A stretch of 64,000 nt of DNA from Pseudomonadales bacterium. GTDB lineage: Bacteria > Pseudomonadota > Gammaproteobacteria > Pseudomonadales > Azotimanducaceae. Position 1 is the stretch's first letter, and every line of letters begins with the position of its first letter. Below are positions 16,830-26,835 of the stretch, piece by piece. Made by a program: the position numbers and the translations under genes. The notes below the pieces were generated by a model. It made no database searches. It was not told the DNA's origin and saw nothing but the letters and a program-made list of their open reading frames with translations. Where the stretch lies: contig JAJECH010000055.1 of NCBI GenBank assembly GCA_022822135.1, positions 62,001-126,000 on the forward strand. The letters run 5' to 3'.

Positions 16830-18167
16830 TCAGGCCGCACTAGAACTTTCTTCCGACTCACTTTCCGAGTCGTCATTTGCGGCCTCAAGATTGTCGCCTT
16901 CGCTTTGCGCGATGATCGCGGTAATCGAAAGGTCACTTGTGACGTTGACTGCGGTTCTGCACATGTCGAGTATTCGATCAACGGCTAATACGATTCCGAT
17001 AAACTCAACGGGTAATCCAACCGCCGTGAGAATTAAAGTAATCGCGACCAGACTTGCGGCAGGTACGCCCGCGACGCCAATCGACGTCAGTAACGCCAAG
17101 ATAACAACTGTCAATTGCTGCATGAGCGTGAAATCGACACCAGCAGTCGTGGCGAGTATCTGTGCGATGAATATCACCACAACACACTCGTAAAGCGCAG
17201 TTCCATCCATGTTGACCGTGGCACCAAGTGGCAACACGAAACCGGTTACCCGATTTGAAACTCCTGCGGACTCTGCACTCCGAATGGTGACCGGCAGTGT
17301 CGCAGACGATGAAGCAGTCGAAAAGGCAGTGAGTTGTGCACGCGACACTTTTCCGTAATAGGCGAGCGGATTCACTCCACCTACAAACTTAAGTAACAGC
17401 GGAAGTACGACCGCAAAGTGGAACGCAAGTGCGAGAAGCACCGTCAATGCGAACGTCAGTAGTGGTTGAAATGCATCCCAACCACTTCGTATCGCGACGA
17501 CACCGACTAGCGCGAGGACCCCGACCGGTGCGAATCGCATGATCCACAGAGTGATCATGATCATGATGTCATGAACGCCAGTCCAGAAGTTAGTCATCGT
17601 GTCGGCGATTGAACCGGTCAGTTTCGACATGAAATAACCGAAGACCACGCCGACGAAAATCAACGCCAACAGCTGGGTTTCCGACGCCGCTAGAAAGATG
17701 TTTGCTGGAATTGCACGCTCGATGATGGCAATAAGATCACCTGTCGTGCGGCCTTCAACACGTTCCATAATGCTGCTCGTATCACCGATGCCCGCGACTA
17801 ATTGAGGCGCATTGTCGGTGACGCCAGGCTGGAGAATGTTGACGAACAACAAGCCTGAGATGACGGCCAAAATGCCAGTCAATAAGTAGAGACCAACGGT
17901 TTTAGCACCCACCCTTCCAAACGAATCCTGCTTCGCCATGTTGGCGATACCGAGGATGATCGTTGAGATAATCAGGGGAACGACGATCATCTTGAGTGCG
18001 TTTAGGAACAATCCGCCAACAAAATCGAAGACGCTGAGCACGCCATCGCCAACCGCTGTACCAGCATCGAAGATGAGTCCACAGATTGCGGCGAGCACGA
18101 GCGCGCCGAGAATTTGCCAATGCAGAGTTTTGTCCATCTGCATCGCAGAGTTTTCGTTTAGTGCCAT
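16830..18167 (-). CDS. Dicarboxylate/amino acid:cation symporter (DAACS, GltP/DctA-like)
   Basis: A 445-residue sodium or proton symporter with the conserved transport core: 'AFSTASSSATLPVTIRSAE' (re-entrant hairpin 1, serine-rich), 'LPLGATVNMDGTALYE' (NMDGT substrate/sodium site) and 'GVPAASLV' (hairpin 2). Hydrophobic segments spread over the whole length. The C-terminus is an acidic, serine-rich tail. The ATG has a good ribosome-binding sequence (GGAGA). Substrate is probably glutamate, aspartate or C4-dicarboxylates. It is transcribed alone. Confidence 0.93.
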   Translation of the reverse strand: MALNENSAMQMDKTLHWQILGALVLAAICGLIFDAGTAVGDGVLSVFDFVGGLFLNALKMIVVPLIISTIILGIANMAKQDSFGRVGAKTVGLYLLTGILAVISGLLFVNILQPGVTDNAPQLVAGIGDTSSIMERVEGRTTGDLIAIIERAIPANIFLAASETQLLALIFVGVVFGYFMSKLTGSIADTMTNFWTGVHDIMIMITLWIMRFAPVGVLALVGVVAIRSGWDAFQPLLTFALTVLLALAFHFAVVLPLLLKFVGGVNPLAYYGKVSRAQLTAFSTASSSATLPVTIRSAESAGVSNRVTGFVLPLGATVNMDGTALYECVVVIFIAQILATTAGVDFTLMQQLTVVILALLTSIGVAGVPAASLVAITLILTAVGLPVEFIGIVLAVDRILDMCRTAVNVTSDLSITAIIAQSEGDNLEAANDDSESESEESSSAA

Positions 18168-18365
18168 TAGTCGTCTCCAATTTGGAACGGCGTTCTCGAG
18201 GCAGTATTGACCTAACGGACAAGAAGTGAGAACGGCAGAACGAATTCCTCGCTTATGCTACACGAAGTCGTTGTGGAATTTTCGGTTTTGTCTCGAAAAC
18301 ACTGAAGGATGTATCCAGATTTTTGCGGTTTCTAATTAAAAGACGACGTTAAAGGCGTCGCGTGA

Positions 18366-19112
18366 TCACGAAGTCAGGTGTCCAAGAATCGTTCTTTGTC
18401 GCTGTGTCAGGTCAAACGCTGGCAATGAAATCCGACGAGAGGGATCTTCCTGCAGAGCGGTCGTGTATTTGAAAACTAAAGACCGCCGTTGATGTGGACC
18501 GAGCCATCGTCCGTTTCCATGTAATAAACGAGAGGTGCAGATGAACGCGGATCTTGCAGGTGCATCGGGTGTAAGGACATGAGGCGATGAATGTGCGGTT
18601 TCATTCATCCGTGATGGTGGCGCACGTCGGACATGATGGCTGCCTTCTACGCAGCATAGACCACCAATGCCGGGACCTGTATCCGTCATATTCCAAACCA
18701 CGCTGCAAGAAAGTCTTGATTCTGCGCCGATATTCGCCTCTCTCGTAAGTTTGTCATTTAATGGTTCTCCAACAAATCTTTCTTCGTATATACCGTAAAT
18801 CGAGTCTAAGAGAATCGTTGGTCCAAGTAGGAATTGAAGCATGTCGATCACGCTAGGATGATCGACTAAAGCAACGAACGACGGATGCCATCCTAAAAAA
18901 CCGGCGCCGAGCGGCGCTGTACCAAATCGATTGTAGGTCGTAGGAGGCGGCAGTACCTGTGCGTCAATCTGTTGATTGAGATCGTCGACTTCCCTCTCTA
19001 GGAGTGCATCCTTGAGGACTAAATAACCTTTTAAATCAATTAGATATTGATCTAAATCCCCAACACGCTGCGACAGTGATTCGGAATCTTCCTGCGCTCG
19101 AGACGGCGACAT
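18366..19112 (-). CDS. PhyH-like protein, possibly missing an iron-binding motif
   Basis: A 248-residue protein recognisable as PhyH-related by 'LIDLKGYLVLKDALLE', 'VVWNMTDTGPGIGGLCCVEG' followed by SHH, and 'SRLLHGNGRW ... RRSLVFKYTT'. In the related gene at 5.5 kb the central block is preceded by an LHGG motif with a likely iron-binding His. Here the equivalent stretch ('RFVGEPLNDKLT') has neither LHGG nor HxD. It may be a divergent or inactive member. It is divergent from another PhyH gene 64 bases away, and the two could share a promoter region and a pathway. Confidence 0.7.
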   Translation of the reverse strand: MSPSRAQEDSESLSQRVGDLDQYLIDLKGYLVLKDALLEREVDDLNQQIDAQVLPPPTTYNRFGTAPLGAGFLGWHPSFVALVDHPSVIDMLQFLLGPTILLDSIYGIYEERFVGEPLNDKLTREANIGAESRLSCSVVWNMTDTGPGIGGLCCVEGSHHVRRAPPSRMNETAHSSPHVLTPDAPARSAFICTSRLLHGNGRWLGPHQRRSLVFKYTTALQEDPSRRISLPAFDLTQRQRTILGHLTS

Positions 19113-19176
19113 GCTTATGGTCCTGTAACTGATGTAAATCTAGATAATTCGGAACAAACTATACCGAGCCATTCCA

Positions 19177-20031
19177 ATGCTCACTCGACTGTGGCCTGGC
19201 GGTTATTTGGTTCCTCGTCGTGAGGGAGCGAGTTCTGCTACCGAAGAACTTGAACAAGATGGCGCAACGTTGGTAAAACGCGTTGTCCATGGCGATGAGC
19301 TCAGCGCACTTCGCGAGGAAATCGAAGGCGTTTATTCAAATTACGGTCAGGACTTTCGGGACGCCAAGAAAGAACGAGCTTGGTCGAATGATTTTCGCTA
19401 TGAAATGTTCAATCGATCCCCGCTCGCACAAAGAGCTGCTGCGCATCGGGGCATCTTGGATGTCATTGAGCCACTACTAGGTGAGGACTGCCACATCATC
19501 GCAAATACGTGCTGGCGTAATCCCGCTGCGACCGGTTCGACGCATGGTGGTGGCAACTGGCACATCGACGCTGGTCCACATATCCCGTTGCGAGAGGATC
19601 AACGATGGCCAGATGAACTGCCGCATCCAGTATTCGCCATTGGAGTTCATCTTTACCTCGAAGACTGTCCGATGTCGAGTGGTCCAACAGCTGTGATTCC
19701 CGGAAGTCACAAATCGGGTCGCCCGCCGCCGCAGGATAAAAATACAGACGTCGAATTAACCTGGAACGATGAAGGTGCTCTACCGCTAGTGGCTGAAGCT
19801 GGCGACGCGGCGTTCTTTGTCTCAGACGTTTGGCATCGTCGCCTTCCGCCGGAACCGGTTCATCCTGGGCGATTCTTCTTGCAAATCCACTACGGCCGAC
19901 GAGATATCGCACAGCGGGTTAAGCCAACTCACGAGCTCAACCATTTGGAACCGGCTGCACTCGAACGGATTGAATCTGATCGAGAAAGACTGCTGCTGGG
20001 TTTACACCAGCAAGGGTTTTACGACGGTTAA
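19177..20031 (+). CDS. Phytanoyl-CoA dioxygenase (PhyH) family protein
   Basis: A 284-residue iron/2-oxoglutarate dioxygenase of the PhyH family. The facial-triad HxD is visible as 'GNWHIDAGPH' (about residue 129). It is followed by 'MSSGPTAVIPGSHKSGRPPP' and the distal His in 'FFVSDVWHRRLPP', with the 2-oxoglutarate Arg in 'GRFFLQIHYGRRD'. All catalytic residues appear present, unlike the divergent neighbour. The gene ends overlapping the convergent RDD gene by four bases. Substrate unknown. Confidence 0.85.
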   Translation: MLTRLWPGGYLVPRREGASSATEELEQDGATLVKRVVHGDELSALREEIEGVYSNYGQDFRDAKKERAWSNDFRYEMFNRSPLAQRAAAHRGILDVIEPLLGEDCHIIANTCWRNPAATGSTHGGGNWHIDAGPHIPLREDQRWPDELPHPVFAIGVHLYLEDCPMSSGPTAVIPGSHKSGRPPPQDKNTDVELTWNDEGALPLVAEAGDAAFFVSDVWHRRLPPEPVHPGRFFLQIHYGRRDIAQRVKPTHELNHLEPAALERIESDRERLLLGLHQQGFYDG

Positions 20032-20450
20032 GCCTTGGTTGGCTTAGGAGTTTTCGGATCACGAACGACGTGCGTTCCAGAGAGCATGTCGGACCAACTA
20101 CGACGTTCGGCATCGAACAGAATCCAGAGATAGCCGATAAAGAGACAAGCGCCTCCTAAGAGTGCCCCAAGGAACCTCATCAAGACTTTTCGTAGCGTCA
20201 TCGGTTCGGTACTTACGATGCGCAAGCGCCACGCGAGCATGCCAATCGTCTGTCCACGCTTGATCCAGAAGTAGGCGAAGAACGCAAACAACTCGATAAA
20301 TAAAAGACTCTGCACCCAAGCGCCTACGACCGCATCGCCTCTGATCGTGACCAGCAACACGATCGTAAATACCCAAATACCAAGCACGACCAATGCGTCA
20401 TAGATCATCGCCATGACGCGTACGATGAAGCCGGCGGGTTGACTGGTCAA
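20028..20450 (-). CDS. RDD family membrane protein
   Basis: A small protein of 140 residues with the RDD-domain pattern. An Arg lies in the first segment 'GFIVRVMAMIYDALVV', 'RGQTIGMLAWRLRIV' sits between helices, and 'RRSWSDMLSGTHVV' is near the end. Three hydrophobic segments are visible (about 10-35, 45-65 and 90-110). The start is TTG; a later ATG would remove the conserved Arg, so TTG is preferred. Family function is poorly defined (some members are sodium/proton antiporters or accessory membrane proteins). Confidence 0.85.
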   Translation of the reverse strand: MTSQPAGFIVRVMAMIYDALVVLGIWVFTIVLLVTIRGDAVVGAWVQSLLFIELFAFFAYFWIKRGQTIGMLAWRLRIVSTEPMTLRKVLMRFLGALLGGACLFIGYLWILFDAERRSWSDMLSGTHVVRDPKTPKPTKA

Positions 20451-20478
20451 GAAAAACTACGTTAATCGTGGGTGGTGT

Positions 20479-21951
20479 CTAGTTAACCGACTGCATTGAA
20501 CCATCCGATGCAATGAGGACTTTGCTGCCACAAAGCTCTCTAGTTTGCATATCTTGCATCCAGTCTCGATCGGTCGTATTTCCCCAAGTTCGTTTTCCGT
20601 CGGCAGTCAAGCATGCAGCAACAGCTCTTGTTGGTGCGTCGCGATCGAAAATTACCGTGTAGGCTTCAACTTGAACCGTTTCACTTGGATTTTCTTCGAT
20701 TAATCGATCATTCGACGTATCAACAAACGCTTGGACATCCTCGTGTTTGAACGGCTGTGAGGGTGGCGTAGCAGAATAGATTCCGTGCGCGTGTTTCATG
20801 AGGATGCCGCCGTTGGCAGTCACCAATCCGACTTCATCTGGTTGCTCACGTAATAACTCAACCATCCGCGCGATCGAGTGCATCACGTAGTTGTTCAGCG
20901 GACCACCGCCGAACGTTAATCCTCCTGTAACGGTTAGCTGCTGCTCAAGGTCTAAGCCTATTTCTCGTGCCGCGACTTGCACTGCCGAGGGAAAGCAGCT
21001 ATAGAGGTCGAAGTAGGCAATGTCATTCAGATTTACTTCGGCGAGTTCAAGTACACGTTTCGCAACCGTTCGCAAGCCAGGTGCGCGAGTGAAACTTGCA
21101 CGGTTTGAAATAGTCGTGGTGTCGTGCCCGTCCGTGCCAGCCCACGGATAAACCCATTTGCGCTCAGCGATACCGAGTCGCCTAGCGACTTCCTGCGAAC
21201 ACATGAGCAGCGCTGCGCCCTGATCAACATTGTTGTTGGCGTTCATGAGTTTTGGATAGGGAAACGCAATGGGACGATTACTTTCGCCTTCGGTGCGGAT
21301 TTCCTCAGCGGTGACATCATGCTGAATCCACGCATTCGGGTTCGTTTGTGCGACATCGTTAAAGCGTGACCACAGTTCCGATACCTTGATCTGGTGCTCG
21401 TCAATGGATTCTTTGCATTCATGTCGTATCGCGCTTTCGACAACGGCGTACATCTGCGATGCACCACCGATTCCACGTTGAGTCTCAAACGGATTGCGAC
21501 CACCAAACACCGGCTTCATCGTCCAATCAAGTGTCCCTGGAAGTTCACGCCACGACAGTTCTTGACCTGCTCGTCGTGCTGACGCTTGGCTGTACCCGCA
21601 TTCGGCACCCGTCAGTGCGATAACGTTGAACTTACCGCTCTGAATGTCGAGGGCTGACAGATTGACTGCTGTTTGGACACTGTTTCCACCCATGACGGTC
21701 TTACCGGTTTCGACGCCGTTCAGACCCACTTGTTCAGCAAGGTACTTTCCCGGATTCTCGTATTGCCACAATCCTTGACTCACGCGAATGGAGTCGACAT
21801 GCTTGAGGATATCGGGATTGCCGGTATCGTCAGCAGCCGCTTTCAGCGCGTCGAGCATGAGATCGACGGGCTCTTTTGCGTTGTGAAAATCTCTGGTCTT
21901 CTGCGCAACTTGACCGATTCCTACGATGATTGGAGTATTGGATTCTGTCAT
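20479..21951 (-). CDS. Thiolase-fold acetyl-CoA acetyltransferase-like protein
   Basis: A 490-residue thiolase-superfamily protein, starting with 'PIIVGIGQVAQKTRDF'. Where classical thiolases carry the nucleophilic Cys, the sequence reads 'VMGGNSVQTAVN', with Ser and no Cys. The later blocks 'LTFGGGPLNNYVMHSIARMV' and 'VTANGGILMKHAHGIYS' place it with a long subgroup annotated as acetyl-CoA acetyltransferase, in which, as I recall, GGNS is normal. An additional C-terminal domain of about 80 residues follows. Thiolytic activity is therefore doubtful, and a role in acyl-CoA metabolism is inferred from the fold only. Confidence 0.8.
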   Translation of the reverse strand: MTESNTPIIVGIGQVAQKTRDFHNAKEPVDLMLDALKAAADDTGNPDILKHVDSIRVSQGLWQYENPGKYLAEQVGLNGVETGKTVMGGNSVQTAVNLSALDIQSGKFNVIALTGAECGYSQASARRAGQELSWRELPGTLDWTMKPVFGGRNPFETQRGIGGASQMYAVVESAIRHECKESIDEHQIKVSELWSRFNDVAQTNPNAWIQHDVTAEEIRTEGESNRPIAFPYPKLMNANNNVDQGAALLMCSQEVARRLGIAERKWVYPWAGTDGHDTTTISNRASFTRAPGLRTVAKRVLELAEVNLNDIAYFDLYSCFPSAVQVAAREIGLDLEQQLTVTGGLTFGGGPLNNYVMHSIARMVELLREQPDEVGLVTANGGILMKHAHGIYSATPPSQPFKHEDVQAFVDTSNDRLIEENPSETVQVEAYTVIFDRDAPTRAVAACLTADGKRTWGNTTDRDWMQDMQTRELCGSKVLIASDGSMQSVN

Positions 21952-22194
21952 GACAAGGGGTCGATTTAGCTTATATCAATAGCTGACGAAGGAACAAGGG
22001 TATGGGTCCGATTCAGTAAGTGATCAGACCGATCAGTTCAGTAGCTTACATACGCTCAATGAACCGATGCAGACCAGGATAGTGGAGCGTACATTTTGTT
22101 TGGCTTGAAATAGAACGGATTTTCGATGGGTTGGATTTTTTAGAAATCATTCAATCGATAGCATTGTCGCCTGTTTTTCTACGGGTACCGCTGT

Positions 22195-24396
22195 ATGTCC
22201 TCACGTGTCGATCGCCATGGCCTGCAGGTCGATTCAACGCTAGATACCTTTATCGTTAATGAGGCGCTCCCCAAAACGGGTGTTGATCCAGATGGATTCT
22301 GGCAAGGCTTCGCAAACCTGGTCGCAGAACTCACACCCCGCAATACGGAACTGTTGCGTGTACGGGATGAGCTTCAAGAACAGATCGACAAGTGGCATTT
22401 GGAACGTAGAGGTTCACTGATTGGTCTTGAGGACTACAAAGCCTTCCTCCGTGAGATCGGGTACCTCGTCGACGAAGGTGACGATTTCCAAATCACAACC
22501 GAAAATGTGGATCCGGAGATAGCAGAAATCGCCGGTCCGCAGTTGGTCGTCCCCGTATTGAACGCTCGCTTTGCGCTCAACGCTGCAAACGCACGATGGG
22601 GCAGCGCATATGACGCGTTCTATGGGACAGACATCATTCCTGAGGGACCGGGAACGGAAAAAGGTTCGGCGTACAACCCGGCGCGTGGTGAGTTGGTGAT
22701 CGCTCGAGTTGCTGAAGAGCTCGACGCGATCGTGCCGTTAGCCGGTGCAAGTCATGCTGACGCTACCTCGTATCGAATCAACAGAGCGGGCGAGACCGCG
22801 TCCTTGCAAGTCAAGACTGACAGCGGAAAGGTGATGTTACAGAATCCTGCTCAGCTGGCAGGTTTTCTGGATGGTGAAGGCGGGGAACCGCGCTCGGTGT
22901 TGTTGAAGAACAACGGTCTTCATATTGAAATCCAGATTGATCGTTCGCACGACGTTGGCGCAGTGCACAAGGCTGGCGTCAAGGACGTCATCTTCGAGTC
23001 AGCTGTAACCACGATACAGGACTGCGAAGATTCTGTCGCTGCAGTTGACGCAGAAGACAAGACAGATGTCTACCGTAACTGGCTTGGTTTGATGAAAGGC
23101 GACTTGGCTGAGTCCTTTGAAAAAGGTGGCGAAACAGTCCATCGGGTACTTGAGGAAGATCGGACGTTCAATGGCGTGGACGGTTCCGTGTTTACGTTAC
23201 CGGGTCGAAGTTTGCTACTCGTGAGGAATGTTGGTCATTTGATGACCAACGACGCGATTTTGGATGCAAACGGCGATGAAATCTACGAAGGGATCATGGA
23301 TGCAGTCGTGACCAGTCTATGCGGACTACACGATTTGCAGCAAAGAGGTTCGAAGCAGAACTCAAAGACCGGCAGTATCTATATCGTTAAACCGAAGATG
23401 CACGGTCCGAGCGAAACGCAATTCACTTGCGACCTCTTTGACCGCGTTGAAGACGTGTTGGGTCTTGACCGCAACACAGTCAAGGTCGGGATCATGGACG
23501 AAGAGCGACGAACGAGTCTGAATCTGAAGGAGTGTATTCGAGCCGCGAAAGATCGGGTCGTGTTCATCAACACAGGTTTCTTGGATCGGACGGGCGACGA
23601 GATCCATACGAGCATGCAAGCTGGCTTAATGGTTCGTAAGGAACCGATGAAACAGGAGACTTGGATTCTGGCGTACGAAGACAGCAATGTGGATAACGGT
23701 CTTGAAACAGGATTCGAGGGTAAGGCGCAAATCGGAAAAGGCATGTGGCCTAAACCGGATGAAATGAAGGAGATGCTAGAAACGAAGCAGAATCACCCGA
23801 CCGCTGGTGCGTCGTGTGCGTGGGTACCTTCGCCGACAGCTGCAACACTCCATGCTTTGCACTACCATCGCATCAGCGTAGCCAGTCGCCAACGCGAACT
23901 GCAAGAAAGAACCAAAGCGAACATCGACGACATATTGACGATTCCGCTTGCACAAGGTGAAAACCTATCCATCGAAGAAGTACAGAACGAGCTGGATAAC
24001 AATGCGCAGGGAATCCTCGGTTACGTGGTGCGCTGGGTTGATCAGGGTATCGGTTGCTCAAAAGTACCCGACATCAACAACATCGGTCTTATGGAGGACC
24101 GCGCGACTTGTCGAATATCGAGTCAACACATCGTAAACTGGCTCCACCACGGATTGGTAACGGAAGAACAGGTTCGCGAAACGATGCAACGCATGGCAGC
24201 TGTTGTGGATGAGCAAAATGCTGATGACGACGCGTATATGAAGATGGCGCCGAATTTTGACAATAGTCTTGCATTTCAGGCGGCGTGTGACTTGGTCTTC
24301 AAAGGGCTGATTCAACCCAATGGATACACCGAACCCATCCTGCACAAACGCCGCCGTGAACTAAAGCGAAAACTCGCGAGTAGCGAAGCGTCGTAA
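22195..24396 (+). CDS. glcB: Malate synthase G
   Basis: A 733-residue isoform-G malate synthase (E. coli GlcB is 723). It condenses glyoxylate with acetyl-CoA to malate in the cytoplasm, feeding two-carbon compounds and glycolate into the TCA cycle. Visible signatures are '[20 protein letters not shown]', the catalytic Arg in '[14 protein letters not shown]' near residue 338 and '[20 protein letters not shown]' in the C-terminal half. The start is ATG. No isocitrate lyase or glycolate oxidase genes are nearby. The 243-base upstream gap shows no promoter I can be sure of. Confidence 0.96.
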   Translation: MSSRVDRHGLQVDSTLDTFIVNEALPKTGVDPDGFWQGFANLVAELTPRNTELLRVRDELQEQIDKWHLERRGSLIGLEDYKAFLREIGYLVDEGDDFQITTENVDPEIAEIAGPQLVVPVLNARFALNAANARWGSAYDAFYGTDIIPEGPGTEKGSAYNPARGELVIARVAEELDAIVPLAGASHADATSYRINRAGETASLQVKTDSGKVMLQNPAQLAGFLDGEGGEPRSVLLKNNGLHIEIQIDRSHDVGAVHKAGVKDVIFESAVTTIQDCEDSVAAVDAEDKTDVYRNWLGLMKGDLAESFEKGGETVHRVLEEDRTFNGVDGSVFTLPGRSLLLVRNVGHLMTNDAILDANGDEIYEGIMDAVVTSLCGLHDLQQRGSKQNSKTGSIYIVKPKMHGPSETQFTCDLFDRVEDVLGLDRNTVKVGIMDEERRTSLNLKECIRAAKDRVVFINTGFLDRTGDEIHTSMQAGLMVRKEPMKQETWILAYEDSNVDNGLETGFEGKAQIGKGMWPKPDEMKEMLETKQNHPTAGASCAWVPSPTAATLHALHYHRISVASRQRELQERTKANIDDILTIPLAQGENLSIEEVQNELDNNAQGILGYVVRWVDQGIGCSKVPDINNIGLMEDRATCRISSQHIVNWLHHGLVTEEQVRETMQRMAAVVDEQNADDDAYMKMAPNFDNSLAFQAACDLVFKGLIQPNGYTEPILHKRRRELKRKLASSEAS

Positions 24397-24466
24397 CGAC
24401 GAACGCATGACCGCAAAACATCGAGACATGTAATCGATTTCTTGCTAGTGGTGATCTAACAAACGA

Positions 24467-25387
24467 GTGGTACAACGCAACGGACTGCCGGTCACGTTAA
24501 TGGACGGCAGCATGGGTGAAGAGCTTGCAGATCGAGGCTTTTCAACGCGAGATGGGCTATGGTCAGCGCGTGCGCTGATTGATCACCCAGCCGAGGTAAC
24601 CGCTTTACATAAGGATTATTTAGAGGCTGGCGCAGAGATCATCGCGACCAACACGTACTCGACGATTCCTTCGTACCTTGAGAAAGTTGGAATTGGAGAT
24701 CGAATGGGTGAATTGGCGACGCTGGCTGCGCAACTCGCACGTACAGCGATTGACGAAACCAATCAATCAGCCAACAGACTATTAGCTGGTTGTTTACCAC
24801 CGTTAGACGAAAGCTATCGCCCAGATCTTGTACCGTCTGCGGAGGAGTCGATTCCTATCTACTCCGAGCTCATTCGTTGCCTAGCCTCAGAGGTCGACCT
24901 ATTTCTTGCGGAAACCATGTCGTCGATTGATGAAGCGGCTCATGTGGCTGAAGCACTTCGGGCCTCGCCGGATGCAGTGCGTCGGGAATGGATGGTCTCG
25001 TTTACGCTTGATGATCGAGATGGAACAAAACTCAGAAGTGGCGAGACTGTAATTGAAGCAGTCAACGCCATGAGTAAATACGAGCCGATTGCGATACTGT
25101 TCAACTGTACGACGCCACAATCGATATTGGCGGGGATTGAAACTGCACACCAAGTCGCACCGTGTCGGGTCGGCGGGTATCCAAATCGGTTTAAACCTGT
25201 GCCTGAAGACTGGACACTTGATGATGAACAAGACATCGTCCGGGACGCTGAATTAACCCCTGAGACGTTTGTTTCGTGGTCAAACCGGTTTATCGAGGCA
25301 GGTGCAACCTACCTAGGTGGTTGTTGCGGCATTGGACCGACGTATATCGGTGCGCTCGCGAGTAATCTCGATGCTCGGGAATCTTGA
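24467..25387 (+). CDS. Homocysteine S-methyltransferase family protein
   Basis: A 306-residue zinc-dependent methyltransferase domain protein. The start 'LMDGSMGEELADRG' and the three zinc ligands, Cys in 'LFNCTTPQ' (about residue 213) and the Cys pair in 'GGCCGIGP' (about 286-287), are intact. It is like MmuM (S-methylmethionine or SAM as donor) rather than full-length MetH, because no cobalamin domain follows. The start is GTG, 70 bases after malate synthase G on the same strand, so co-transcription is possible though functionally unrelated. It converges on the WYL regulator gene. Confidence 0.88.
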   Translation: MVQRNGLPVTLMDGSMGEELADRGFSTRDGLWSARALIDHPAEVTALHKDYLEAGAEIIATNTYSTIPSYLEKVGIGDRMGELATLAAQLARTAIDETNQSANRLLAGCLPPLDESYRPDLVPSAEESIPIYSELIRCLASEVDLFLAETMSSIDEAAHVAEALRASPDAVRREWMVSFTLDDRDGTKLRSGETVIEAVNAMSKYEPIAILFNCTTPQSILAGIETAHQVAPCRVGGYPNRFKPVPEDWTLDDEQDIVRDAELTPETFVSWSNRFIEAGATYLGGCCGIGPTYIGALASNLDARES

Positions 25388-25455
25388 GTAGGTTGGCGTT
25401 TAGCTAGGTTACTTGCTATCTAAGAAATTCTGCTTCGATATTGAACGATTCGTCG

Positions 25456-26538
25456 TTAAGGATCGTTCGGTTTGTCGAGGAAAATCATGTTGACGGCACG
25501 GAGATCTTCACCGAAACTGTTCATCCAACGCTTTAGCTCAAGACTCTCATTGACGGTTGCGGTCACTCGAAGCCAACCATCGTCAAGTTCTTCGATCGCT
25601 TGATCTTCGGAGAGGCGTGCTTCCCTAAGGTGCAATCCCGGACTCCCCCGAATCTCAAAGTTCAGCTTGACTCGTTCACCTTTGCCGAACATGTGCCTGC
25701 CTTCCAGAACATATTCGTCCAAGTCAAAATCCACAGGACGGTCAAATTGATGACTTAGTTCTCTGGCGTTTACCATTCGATGCGCCGCGAACGTGCGAAT
25801 TCGCATGTCAGCCTCAGCGACTCTCAAGCTATCTGCGACTAAGTAGAGTACCGGTGCTCGATCAATCAATCCATACGGATGCACCACGTACTCGCTGACT
25901 TCACCTCGTCGATTCTGATAGGTCAAAGCCATTTCAATATTGTTGAATAAACAGTGCGTGACGGTCTCTAGCAGTTCGGGTTCGATCGCTGGAGGAATTA
26001 ACGGCTGGGTAGGTGGGCTGAATCGAACCTTTTCGAGCCAATCTTTCGCGGATTGATCGGTGGAGTGCGCTTTCAATACGGCGTTTGCTTCGACGAAAAA
26101 CGACTGGAGCGAGTTGTTTAAATCTTGCGGCAGGAAGTTCCGGAGGTAGTTTTGCGACATCACCAGCAAAAGCGCCTCGATCGGCGACATGCTTGGGAGC
26201 ATGATCTTTGGAGCTTGTGAGCCCCAGCGGTAGCCATATGGTCTTCGGTTTGTGTAAACCTCAAGCTGCGGGTAGAAATCAGAGAGTGTTTTGAGCATCC
26301 GTTGCACCGATCGCAAATCGCGATTGATGGAGTTTGCTGCCAGTTCGTCGTGGATGTCCTTCGCGGTTTTGTGCGTTCGATGTGGAATGAGAGCGAGGAC
26401 ATCGAGTGCAAATTGCAACGTGTCCGTAATTTCGCGACGTGGTGTTGTCATCAACTCATTGGAAAAAGCCGTCCCATATATTAGATCGAGTGGATTGTTG
26501 TACTGATTTTCGCGTCTGTATCTGATGCCGATATACAT
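25456..26538 (-). CDS. WYL-domain transcriptional regulator
   Basis: Up to 360 residues. An N-terminal winged helix-turn-helix (about 40-105, 'LRSVQRMLKTLSDFYP') is followed by a WYL domain (about 195-330) with 'YQNRRGEVSEYVVHPYGLID', and a C-terminal WCX region. WYL regulators bind single-stranded nucleic acid or nucleotide ligands and often control defence and DNA-damage genes. ATG 26538 is the longest start; ATG 26451 ('MTTPRREITDT') is equally plausible. It is divergent from the higB remnant and the macro/avidin pair, so it could regulate that island. That is inference only. Confidence 0.88.
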   Translation of the reverse strand: MYIGIRYRRENQYNNPLDLIYGTAFSNELMTTPRREITDTLQFALDVLALIPHRTHKTAKDIHDELAANSINRDLRSVQRMLKTLSDFYPQLEVYTNRRPYGYRWGSQAPKIMLPSMSPIEALLLVMSQNYLRNFLPQDLNNSLQSFFVEANAVLKAHSTDQSAKDWLEKVRFSPPTQPLIPPAIEPELLETVTHCLFNNIEMALTYQNRRGEVSEYVVHPYGLIDRAPVLYLVADSLRVAEADMRIRTFAAHRMVNARELSHQFDRPVDFDLDEYVLEGRHMFGKGERVKLNFEIRGSPGLHLREARLSEDQAIEELDDGWLRVTATVNESLELKRWMNSFGEDLRAVNMIFLDKPNDP

Positions 26539-26544
26539 TACAGT

Positions 26545-26823
26545 ACAGTCGCGAAGATACGGCAGAAAGCGTTGAGGTCGTTTTATGAGACTGATAGTCC
26601 TCGCTGGCTACCGCCTAAGCTAGTTCCTCGGATTCGCCTTTTTCTCTCAGAATTAGATCTTGTGGTTCGACCAAACGATCTAATTTTGCCGGGTTCTCGA
26701 GTACCTCGATTCAGTGGCTAGCTTGTTGGATTCCGGAGTATTCGAGTCAGTGGAAATCGGCGAATCGTGATTAGATTTGACGAGGGCGAACCAACCGATG
26801 TGAATTTCATTGACTATCCCTAA
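26545..26823 (+). pseudogene. higB: Broken higB (RelE-type) toxin gene
   Basis: Directly before the higA antitoxin one frame encodes a near full-length HigB: 'KIRQKALRSFYETDSPRWLP', then 'LVVRPNDLILPGSRVPRFSG', then, after a TAG at 26719-26721, 'LVGFRSIRVSGNRRIVIRF' and 'PTDVNFIDYP'. It aligns with the HigB pattern ending in GNWRI ... DYH. The ATG start is gone (ACA/GTC at the expected place). The TAG falls where HigB has a charged residue after 'LKG', the His of 'RLH' is Pro, and the Trp of 'GNWRI' is Arg. The toxin is thus inactivated several times over. It ends 12 bases before the antitoxin. Confidence 0.85.
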
Positions 26824-26835
26824 GAGGAAATAAAC

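Noticed and set aside
20479-21951. Thiolase-like protein without nucleophile Cys as a novel inactive enzyme
   Set aside because: The GGNS variant is, as far as I recall, the rule in this long acetyl-CoA acetyltransferase subgroup, so it is not special to this genome.
25425-25470. Inverted repeat GAACGAT / ATCGTTC at the end of the WYL gene
   Set aside because: Seven-base arms with a 12-base loop and no T-run are weak, and part lies in coding sequence.
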